A stretch of 6,221 nt of DNA from Gammaproteobacteria bacterium (GTDB lineage Bacteria; Pseudomonadota; Gammaproteobacteria; Nitrosococcales; Methylophagaceae). Under the pieces are notes generated by a model, which was given only the letters and a program-made list of their open reading frames with translations, had not been told where the DNA came from and made no database searches. Made by a program: the position numbers and the translations under genes. The stretch spans positions 6,730 to 12,950 of the forward strand of contig NVRG01000002.1 of assembly GCA_002400805.1 (NCBI GenBank), given 5' to 3'. Shown here in pieces: positions 1 to 6,221 of the stretch (within the stretch, counting starts at the first letter, position 1; every line of letters begins with the position of its first letter).

Positions 1-1255
<1,255 letters not shown>

Positions 1256-1281
1256 AGCGGATCTTGTTAACAGCGAGAGTC

Positions 1282-1286
1282 AGGAG
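1282..1286 (+). promoter_or_regulatory. Ribosome binding site deciding the TTG start of trpS
   Basis: AGGAG, 6 nt before TTG at 1293. No ATG in frame is placed at a plausible distance, so this Shine-Dalgarno is the main argument for a TTG start. Confidence 0.6.
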
Positions 1287-1292
1287 AATATT

Positions 1293-2510
1293 TTGGATAC
1301 GGTAGCATTGCAGTCCCGACGTATAGTTTCAGGTATGCGCCCAACAGGACGGCTTCACCTCGGTCATTATCACGGGGTATTAAAAAACTGGATTACATTA
1401 CAACATGAATATGATTGTTTCTTTTTTGTGGCAGATTGGCATGCATTGACCACTCACTACGAAGACAGTCAAGTGATTGAAGAAAGTGTCTGGGATATGG
1501 TAATTGATTGGATCGCCGCCGGTATCGAACCGTCAGCGGTATCGTTATTTTTACAATCAAAAGTACCCGAGCATGCTGAGTTACATTTGTTATTGTCGAT
1601 GATGACACCGATGTCATGGCTAGAACGCGTGCCAACCTATAAAGATCAGCAAGAAAAACTAAAAGAAAGAGACTTATCAACCTATGGATTTTTAGGTTAT
1701 CCGTTATTACAAAGTGCCGATATTTTGATCTACCGTGCTGGCCAAGTGCCGGTGGGTGAAGATCAAGTGGTGCATGTTGAATTAACCCGTGAAGTCGCGC
1801 GTCGTTTTAACCATATTTATGGTCGTGAAAAAGACTTTGAAGCAAAGGCTGAAGCAGCCATCAAAAAAATGGGTAAAAAGAATGCGAAGTTATATACCAA
1901 GCTACGTACAGCTTATCAGCAACAAGGTGATGGTGAAGCCTTAGCGACGGCGCGTGAGCTGCTTAAGAGTCAGCAAAATTTGGCCTTAGGTGATAGCGAA
2001 CGTTTATTCGGCTATCTGGAAGGCGGCGGTAAAGTCATTTTGCCAGAACCACAAGCGTTGTTGACATCTTCAGCAAAAATGCCCGGCCTAGATGGTCAAA
2101 AAATGTCTAAATCGTATGGCAATACCATTGCTTTACGTGAGCCAGAAGATAGCTTGGCAGCGAAGATCAAGAAAATGCCTACCGATACCAATCGTGTCCG
2201 TAGAACCGATCCTGGCGATCCGGATCGTTGTCCAGTATGGAAATTGCATGAAGTGTATGCCACGGAAGATCAAAAAGCCTGGGTACAAGAAGGTTGTCGC
2301 ACGGCAGGAATTGGTTGCTTGGATTGCAAAGGACCATTGATCGATGCGATAACCGCAGAATTGAAACCAATACGTGAGCGCGCTGAAGAGTTAAGTCAAC
2401 ATCCAGAAGATGTTCGTCGTATCATTGAAGCTGGAAATGATGCCGCACGAGAGGTGGCACAAGAAACCTTGATTGAAGTGCGTGCAGCAATGGGCTTAGG
2501 TTACAAATAA
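1293..2510 (+). CDS. trpS: Tryptophanyl-tRNA synthetase, long form
   Basis: Class I synthetase that charges tRNA-Trp with tryptophan in the cytoplasm. From TTG 1293 the protein has 405 residues, against roughly 330-340 for the short bacterial form such as that of E. coli. The start follows from AGGAG at 1282-1286. The frame is open upstream to an ATG at 1200, but that would add 31 residues overlapping the protease gene. An ATG at 1335 would remove the conserved strand RIVSGMRPTG. Motifs: HLGH at 22-25 (HIGH signature), GFLGYPLLQSADIL around 132-145, VGEDQVVHVELTR around 154-166, KMSKS at 270-274. An insertion of about 65 residues, rich in Lys/Ala/Glu, precedes the KMSKS region (about 181-250). 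Cysteines at 313, 335, 342 and 345 form C-x21-C-x6-C-x2-C, resembling the [4Fe-4S] site of Thermotoga maritima TrpRS. The function call is very secure; the cluster is inference. Confidence 0.96.
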   Translation: MDTVALQSRRIVSGMRPTGRLHLGHYHGVLKNWITLQHEYDCFFFVADWHALTTHYEDSQVIEESVWDMVIDWIAAGIEPSAVSLFLQSKVPEHAELHLLLSMMTPMSWLERVPTYKDQQEKLKERDLSTYGFLGYPLLQSADILIYRAGQVPVGEDQVVHVELTREVARRFNHIYGREKDFEAKAEAAIKKMGKKNAKLYTKLRTAYQQQGDGEALATARELLKSQQNLALGDSERLFGYLEGGGKVILPEPQALLTSSAKMPGLDGQKMSKSYGNTIALREPEDSLAAKIKKMPTDTNRVRRTDPGDPDRCPVWKLHEVYATEDQKAWVQEGCRTAGIGCLDCKGPLIDAITAELKPIRERAEELSQHPEDVRRIIEAGNDAAREVAQETLIEVRAAMGLGYK

Positions 2511-2560
2511 CGACACAGCACACTTGTTTTTCTTACCTCTTGGCAACGTTATTTTCGTAC

Positions 2561-2587
2561 TTGAATGGTCACATGTTTATATATGAT
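2561..2587 (+). promoter_or_regulatory. Weak candidate sigma-70 promoter for rluB
   Basis: TTGAAT at 2561-2566 and TATGAT at 2582-2587 resemble -35 and -10 boxes, but the spacer is only 15 nt. A start near 2594 would leave a leader of about 115 nt. It is the best candidate by eye in the trpS-rluB gap. Confidence 0.3.
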
Positions 2588-2652
2588 CCCACCATTTTCG
2601 TGAAAAGTTGCAGCCTAGTTTATGAAAAGCGGTAAAGAAAAAATTTAAGTGA

Positions 2653-2670
2653 GCTGCCCCGTAGGGCGGC
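2653..2670 (+). other. GC-rich hairpin in the trpS-rluB gap
   Basis: Seven base pairs (2653-2659 with 2664-2670, one G-U) enclose a 4-nt loop, CGTA. The stem is far more GC-rich than its AT-rich surroundings and is followed by GTTATT rather than a run of T, so it is a poor intrinsic terminator. It could be a weak trpS terminator or a leader structure of rluB. The rest of the 200-nt gap (2511-2710) holds no gene that I can support. Confidence 0.45.
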
Positions 2671-2710
2671 GTTATTCAAAATTAAACAACAATGTCGGGA
2701 GACAATAGAA

Positions 2711-3592
2711 ATGGCAGAACGAATTCAAAAAGTGTTAGCGCGAGCGGGTTACGGTTCTCGTCGCCAAATTGAAGTCTGGATCAAAGAAGGTAAAGTCAGT
2801 CGCAATGGTGAAACGGCTAGCTTAGGTGATCAAGTCGAAGTTGGCGATACAATGAAACTGGATGGTAAAGCATTGTCAGCGAAACGTTTATGGCAACAGC
2901 CTCAGCAAGTATTGTTATATAACAAGCCGGTAGGTGAAGTCTGTACTCGTAAAGATCCCGAAGGTCGCCGGACAATATACCAATCCTTACCTACTCCAGA
3001 ACAAGGTCGTTGGGTCAGTGTGGGTCGTTTAGATATCAATACCAGTGGTTTGATTATTTTAACGACAGATGGTGAGTTAGCTAATACCTTGATGCATCCA
3101 TCCAACGAAATGGATCGTGAGTATGCCGTTCGGATCTTAGGTGAAGTGACTGGAGACATGTTGCAAAACTTGCGAGATGGTGTCGAGTTAGAGGATGGTA
3201 AAGCGCATTTCTCTGATGTGCAGCGTGCGGGTGGTGAAGGTGCAAATAGCTGGTTTCATGTCGTTATCCAAGAAGGGCGTAACCGTGAAGTTCGTAGACT
3301 TTGGGAGAGCCAAGGCGTTACAGTTAGCCGTTTAATGCGAGTGCGTTATGGGCCTGTTATCATCCCAAACAAACTTAAAATGGGTCATTGGATGATGATA
3401 GAAGGATATGAGCTCGAAACCTTATACGAAGATGTAGGTTTGAAGGCTCATGTTGAGCAACAAACTGGAGGACGAGCACAACGGGAGAAAAAAATTCGAC
3501 CGCTAAAAAATACAACGGCGAAACCACGTAAAAAAGAAAAAATAACAAAGTCAGGTAAAGCTAAACGTACCCCGAGAGTAAGAGGGCGATAG
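2711..3592 (+). CDS. rluB: 23S rRNA pseudouridine synthase RluB (RsuA/RluB/E/F family)
   Basis: Converts a specific uridine of 23S rRNA helix 93 (U2605 in E. coli numbering) to pseudouridine during large-subunit assembly. The 293 residues start with an S4 RNA-binding domain (about 3-50: RIQKVLARAGYGSRRQIE), followed by the catalytic domain. LLYNKPVGEVCT at about 68-79 is typical. GRLDINTSGLIILTTDGELAN at about 105-125 carries the catalytic Asp108. EGRNREVRRLWES at about 188-200 is the family's C-terminal core motif. From about residue 255 the chain becomes a Lys/Arg-rich, low-complexity tail, as in other RluB proteins, likely for rRNA contact. The ATG at 2711 has GGGAGA at 2697-2702, 8 nt upstream. 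RluB is preferred over RsuA, RluE and RluF because of the length, the basic tail and position next to trpS. Transcription ends at the hairpin 3615-3647. Confidence 0.93.
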   Translation: MAERIQKVLARAGYGSRRQIEVWIKEGKVSRNGETASLGDQVEVGDTMKLDGKALSAKRLWQQPQQVLLYNKPVGEVCTRKDPEGRRTIYQSLPTPEQGRWVSVGRLDINTSGLIILTTDGELANTLMHPSNEMDREYAVRILGEVTGDMLQNLRDGVELEDGKAHFSDVQRAGGEGANSWFHVVIQEGRNREVRRLWESQGVTVSRLMRVRYGPVIIPNKLKMGHWMMIEGYELETLYEDVGLKAHVEQQTGGRAQREKKIRPLKNTTAKPRKKEKITKSGKAKRTPRVRGR

Positions 3593-3614
3593 CTAACAAA
3601 ACTGACGAAAAATG

Positions 3615-3647
3615 AAAAAAGGGCTTTAATTATCAAAGCCCTTTTTT
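3615..3647. terminator. Bidirectional intrinsic terminator between rluB and the diguanylate cyclase gene
   Basis: GGGCTTT (3621-3627) pairs with AAAGCCC (3635-3641) around a 7-nt loop. It is flanked by six A (3615-3620) and six T (3642-3647), which extend the stem and give a U-run on both strands. It lies 22 nt after the rluB stop and 5 nt after the stop of the converging minus-strand gene, so it can serve both. Confidence 0.93.
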
Positions 3648-3652
3648 ATATC

Positions 3653-4603
3653 TTAATGATCTTTACTGATAGTTTGTTCGGCACAGGTTGTTTGATTTCG
3701 ACCGGTTTTTTTAGCTTGATATAGGGCTTTATCGGCTCGGTCAAATAAGTTTGAACCATCCTCACCTTGAGTCAACTGGGCGGCACCCGCGCTGATGGTA
3801 AAACCAAAATTGCGTTTACCGTCACTGCACGTTAATTGTGATATGGCAATGCGTATGCGTTCAGCGACTAGGCGTGCTGCTTCAATATCCGTATTGCTCA
3901 AAAGCAACGTAAATTCTTCACCACCATAACGAAAAGCAATATCACTACGGCGCATGGTATCAGTAATGGATTGCGCGACCGATTTTAATGCCGCATCACC
4001 ACTGCTGTGGCCGTAAGTATCATTCACTGCTTTGAAATGATCGATGTCTAAAATGATTAATGACATGGGTGTATGCTGACGCTGCGCCAAATCAATTTCA
4101 CGTTTTAAGCTACTATCAAATGCGCCACGGTTATTTAAACCAGTGAGCTGATCTTGCAAAGCAGCTGTTTGTGCTTGACGATATAGCAAGCTATTACGTA
4201 AAGGGTAAATAAGCTTGCATAACAAATCTTCAATTAATTGTGTATCAGCGTCAGTGAATTTTTTACGACGAGTTAAGGTTAATTCACCTAACCAAACAGT
4301 ATTCATTTCCAAGCGGTAGTTGCAAGCATGATGGCTACGGCTACCGGTGTTAATATCACAAAGCACATCTTGGTGTAGGTAATGTAAGCTGTCGTATGTT
4401 AAAACTTTACTGATTTCATTATGGAATAGGTTAATTACCTCATCCAAGTCTATGGATGTTTGTAAAACAGATGGTAGGCGTGCGATAACATCTTCAACCC
4501 GATTAAGCTCAAGGTCTTGTTGCGGCTCAGTAAATGCAATCGCGTGACCATGTTTGCCCACGAGTGATAATTTTGCCGTTTCTGTCTGTGTTTGCTTTGC
4601 CAT
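3653..4603 (-). CDS. Diguanylate cyclase with N-terminal GAF-like domain
   Basis: Predicted to make the second messenger c-di-GMP from two GTP. The protein has 316 residues with no signal peptide or membrane helix visible, so it is probably cytoplasmic. Residues about 35-140 look like a divergent GAF sensor domain, ending in a helix that leads into the cyclase (LRNSLLYRQAQTAAL). The GGDEF domain (about 145-305) begins with DQLTGLNNRGAFD and contains LDIDHFKAVND (metal-binding Asp186, and N194/D195). The active-site loop is GGEEF at 227-231, an active variant in known cyclases. RRSD at 218-221 is an intact inhibitory I-site (RxxD five residues before the loop), suggesting product feedback. SAGAAQL and ADKALYQAKKTGRN complete the domain. 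The start ATG at 4603 has only a weak GGCGAG as Shine-Dalgarno. The upstream gap holds a candidate extended -10 and an inverted repeat. The ligand of the GAF-like part is unknown. Confidence 0.92.
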   Translation of the reverse strand: MAKQTQTETAKLSLVGKHGHAIAFTEPQQDLELNRVEDVIARLPSVLQTSIDLDEVINLFHNEISKVLTYDSLHYLHQDVLCDINTGSRSHHACNYRLEMNTVWLGELTLTRRKKFTDADTQLIEDLLCKLIYPLRNSLLYRQAQTAALQDQLTGLNNRGAFDSSLKREIDLAQRQHTPMSLIILDIDHFKAVNDTYGHSSGDAALKSVAQSITDTMRRSDIAFRYGGEEFTLLLSNTDIEAARLVAERIRIAISQLTCSDGKRNFGFTISAGAAQLTQGEDGSNLFDRADKALYQAKKTGRNQTTCAEQTISKDH

Positions 4604-4619
4604 TGTGCTCGCCTTTTAA

Positions 4620-4644
4620 TCTAGTTTTCATGACTACGACTAGA
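4620..4644. repeat. Short inverted repeat in the leader of the diguanylate cyclase gene
   Basis: TCTAGT (4620-4625) and its exact reverse complement ACTAGA (4639-4644) are separated by 13 nt. The element lies just downstream of the candidate promoter at 4656-4664 and upstream of the start codon, where an operator could sit. Six-base arms can occur by chance. Confidence 0.3.
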
Positions 4645-4655
4645 CTTAAGCGAGA

Positions 4656-4664
4656 ATTATGCCA
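4656..4664 (-). promoter_or_regulatory. Candidate extended -10 promoter for the diguanylate cyclase gene
   Basis: On the minus strand the sequence reads TGGCATAAT: TG, one base, then CATAAT (5 of 6 matches to TATAAT). There is no good -35, as often with extended -10 promoters. Transcription would start near 4649, leaving a leader of about 45 nt. The 124-nt gap to the upstream SDR gene fits a separate promoter. Confidence 0.4.
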
Positions 4665-4727
4665 ATACAATATAGTTGATATATTTCAGTGTGTTATGGC
4701 TTGGCGTCAGTGATTTGACATGGTGTT

Positions 4728-5459
4728 TTATTGAGCTGTGATGAGTTCACCATTAATCGTCAAACTATCCTCACCCATAAGATACAAATAACTACTCACG
4801 ATATCCTCAGGTGCTGGTAGGTGAGTAGGATCGATCGCAGGAAAGGCATGAGTATGTAATTCTGTTTTTACCGTGCCAGGATCAATACAGTTAACTCGAA
4901 TACGACCATCACTTTCCAGCTCATCAGCTAACTGTTTACTGAGTGCTTCAATGCCAGCTTTACTAATGCCATAACCTGCCCAGTAGGCGGTATTTTTATG
5001 ATTATCAGTAGTAAAAATAATGGATGCTTTATCAAACTTTTGCATCAGAGGCAGACAAGAGCGGGTCAGCAAGTAGGCCGCGGTTAAGTTGATATGCACT
5101 GTTTCTAACCAGATTTTAGGATCTTGATGTTGAACTGGCGCCAATTGACCTAAACTGGCTGCACAATGAACTAAACCATCAAGGCGACCAAAATTATCAT
5201 GTACCTTAGTCGCGAGTTCATCATAATCGGGAATAGAGGCCCCTTTTAAATCTAAGGGATAGATTGCTGGTGTCGAATGTCCTGCGGCAATAATGTCATC
5301 ATAAACCTGCTCAAGGCTGGGGATTTTTTTATCGAGCAAGATAACGGTAGCGCCATGTTGTGCATAGCTTTTAGCAACAGCAGCACCGATGCCGTTACCG
5401 GCACCTGTGACAAGAATGACTCTCTCTTTTAGGAGCTCGGCAGCGGCCGTGTAAGTCAT
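4728..5459 (-). CDS. YciK-like short-chain dehydrogenase/reductase
   Basis: SDR-family protein of 243 residues, similar throughout to E. coli YciK: the same N-terminal LLKERVILVTGAG pattern, HGATVILL, DPKIWLETVHIN, RIRVNCIDPG, and a C-terminus with LYLMGEDS. Predicted cytoplasmic NAD(P)-dependent oxidoreductase; the substrate is unknown. The nucleotide-binding motif TGAGNGIG (18-25) is intact, and so are Asn124 and the catalytic YGISK (Tyr163, Lys167). Two sites are altered. The usual NAG motif reads CAA (99-101). The catalytic Ser, normally about 13 residues before Tyr, falls in FTTDN (149-153), where no Ser is present and Thr150/Thr151 are the nearest hydroxyls. The region is also about two residues shorter than in YciK. 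The ATG at 5459 abuts the TAA of the upstream lipoprotein gene with no clear Shine-Dalgarno, implying translational coupling. I am sure of the family and less sure that it is catalytically normal. Confidence 0.88.
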   Translation of the reverse strand: MTYTAAAELLKERVILVTGAGNGIGAAVAKSYAQHGATVILLDKKIPSLEQVYDDIIAAGHSTPAIYPLDLKGASIPDYDELATKVHDNFGRLDGLVHCAASLGQLAPVQHQDPKIWLETVHINLTAAYLLTRSCLPLMQKFDKASIIFTTDNHKNTAYWAGYGISKAGIEALSKQLADELESDGRIRVNCIDPGTVKTELHTHAFPAIDPTHLPAPEDIVSSYLYLMGEDSLTINGELITAQ

Positions 5460-5789
5460 TTAGTCTGCTGCAGGTGTGGCAACAAATTGATTATAAACAG
5501 CTTTACCGTTATGGAATTGAATGCTGGTTGTACCTTTGTCGTTAGTCCATTCTGTGTGAGTGATGGTTAAGGTATCAATTGATGTGATTTGGCTAAAACT
5601 TGCTTCACCAAGTAAATCAGCAGCAGCCTGTTCCGACATGCCAGTTTCAACTTTAGTCATACTTGCAGTTGAAGCTGTAGCACTTGGAGCCGCAGTAGAT
5701 TCTGTTGAAGTTGCATCATTATCACCACAAGCAACGAGAGTTGAGCTAACTACAATAGCAGTTAGAATTAAACGCGCATTATTAAACAT
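5460..5789 (-). CDS. Small secreted lipoprotein with a possible SmpA/OmlA (BamE)-like domain
   Basis: A 109-residue protein with a clear lipoprotein signal: a short charged start (MFNNAR), a hydrophobic core, and lipobox LVAC with Cys21 as the lipidation site. Residue +2 is Gly, not Asp, so sorting to the outer membrane is likely. A low-complexity Ser/Thr/Ala linker spans about 26-43. A small domain follows (44-105) whose opening, KVETGMSEQAAADLLGEASF, then alternating beta-type segments (TLTITHTEWTN, TTSIQFHNGKAVYNQFV), resembles one unit of the SmpA/OmlA/BLIP fold seen in BamE. That fold assignment is from pattern only, and I know of no named ortholog. The ATG at 5789 has AAGG upstream at about 6 nt. 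It lies 72 nt downstream of hpnE and directly abuts the SDR gene. Its partner may be an envelope protein, but nothing here shows which one. Confidence 0.85.
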   Translation of the reverse strand: MFNNARLILTAIVVSSTLVACGDNDATSTESTAAPSATASTASMTKVETGMSEQAAADLLGEASFSQITSIDTLTITHTEWTNDKGTTSIQFHNGKAVYNQFVATPAAD

Positions 5790-5826
5790 AATTGGCCTTA
5801 GAATTAATAAGTTAAAAAGTATTTGT

Positions 5827-5835
5827 AGTATAGCA
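5827..5835 (-). promoter_or_regulatory. Candidate extended -10 promoter for the lipoprotein-SDR pair
   Basis: The minus strand reads TGCTATACT: TG, one base, then TATACT (5 of 6 matches to TATAAT). No convincing -35 is present. Transcription would start near 5820, about 30 nt before the ATG at 5789. I see no terminator hairpin between hpnE and this site, so read-through from hpnE is also possible. Confidence 0.4.
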
Positions 5836-5861
5836 ATCTCGGGGTGGAATCGACAGCAGAA

Positions 5862-6221
5862 TCAACTATTAACGACGATTAGTGCACAGTTTTTTCCATT
5901 TCGAATAGCCCCTTCTAATGTGGCTGGATATGAATTGGCCACATAGTCGCCGGCTAACCATAAACCTTCCACATTTGTGTCGGGTTTAGATCTACGTTGT
6001 TCAATATCGACAGTGCAGGCAAACGTGGCCCGCTTTTCTCGAATAACCAGACTCTCTATTGCATCAGCTGGTAGCTCAGGGCAGTAACGATGAACTTCTT
6101 CTGAGACATGCTCAGCAAGTTCATTATTTGTCATCTGTTCATGTTTACCGGGTCCACTAATAACCACAGCCATCAACCCAGGGTGTTGCCGACTGCGATC
6201 AAATATCCACTGACTAATACT
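5862..6221 (-). CDS. hpnE: Hydroxysqualene dehydroxylase HpnE, C-terminal part (5' end outside window)
   Basis: The last 119 residues of a flavin-dependent amine-oxidase/desaturase-like enzyme; HpnE proteins are about 420-450 residues long. HpnE removes the hydroxyl of hydroxysqualene to give squalene, the third step after HpnC and HpnD in bacterial squalene and hopanoid synthesis. The frame is open to base 6221 and begins SISQWIFDRSRQ, and QWIFDR is typical of HpnE. It continues with GLMAVVISGPG, REKRATFACT, and the C-terminal FAD-binding motif GLWLAGDYVANSYPATLEGAIRNG. The TTG at 6176 and the ATG next to it are internal, not starts. The main alternative is another member of the phytoene/zeta-carotene desaturase superfamily. 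The QW-FDR segment and the short C-terminus favour HpnE. hpnC and hpnD would be expected upstream, outside the window. Confidence 0.85.
   Translation of the reverse strand, partial: SISQWIFDRSRQHPGLMAVVISGPGKHEQMTNNELAEHVSEEVHRYCPELPADAIESLVIREKRATFACTVDIEQRRSKPDTNVEGLWLAGDYVANSYPATLEGAIRNGKNCALIVVNS

Noticed and set aside
2573..2635. 20-codon open frame (MFIYDP start) in the trpS-rluB gap, considered as a leader peptide
   Set aside because: It has no Shine-Dalgarno, no amino-acid bias suited to attenuation, and overlaps the -10 of the candidate promoter.
3448..3636. 62-codon minus-strand frame over the rluB tail
   Set aside because: It is an artefact of the Lys/Arg-rich rluB tail read backwards (Phe/Leu/Val-rich) and runs through the terminator.
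4665..4727. Possible terminator after the SDR gene
   Set aside because: Only a 4-bp GTCA/TGAC pairing is visible on the minus strand, with no T-run.
5560..5946. 128-codon plus-strand open frame opposite the lipoprotein and hpnE end
   Set aside because: It lies antisense to two better-supported genes and has no recognisable domain or ribosome binding site.

Overview
The window looks like chromosomal housekeeping DNA from a gammaproteobacterium of moderate to low GC content (GC was not counted). The evidence is the close match of the SerRS, RluB and YciK-like proteins to enterobacterial/pseudomonad families, a long-form TrpRS of pseudomonad type, and the C-terminus of HpnE, an enzyme of squalene/hopanoid synthesis. 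I cannot name the genus. I see no mobile element, CRISPR array, tRNA or rRNA.

Left half, plus strand (1-3592): the C-terminal half of serS runs off the left edge and overlaps a membrane metalloprotease of the M50/site-2 protease family by 8 nt. A 37-nt gap follows, then trpS, for which I prefer a TTG start at 1293. After a 200-nt non-coding gap with a GC-rich hairpin comes rluB. This half serves translation: two aminoacyl-tRNA synthetases and a 23S rRNA pseudouridine synthase, plus the protease. As I recall, scpA and scpB often sit between trpS and rluB in related bacteria, and they are absent here. A strong bidirectional terminator (3615-3647) separates rluB from the genes that converge on it.

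Right half, minus strand (6221 down to 3653): in order of transcription, the C-terminus of hpnE (cut by the right edge), a small secreted lipoprotein, a YciK-type short-chain dehydrogenase/reductase whose start codon abuts the lipoprotein stop, and a GAF-like/GGEEF diguanylate cyclase. The lipoprotein and the cyclase each have a candidate extended -10 promoter, so this is probably not one uniform operon.

Nothing here is clearly a new system. The points most worth a second look are the four-cysteine motif in TrpRS resembling the Thermotoga maritima Fe-S site, the lost catalytic-site residues in the YciK-like protein, the missing scpAB pair, and the serS/protease overlap.
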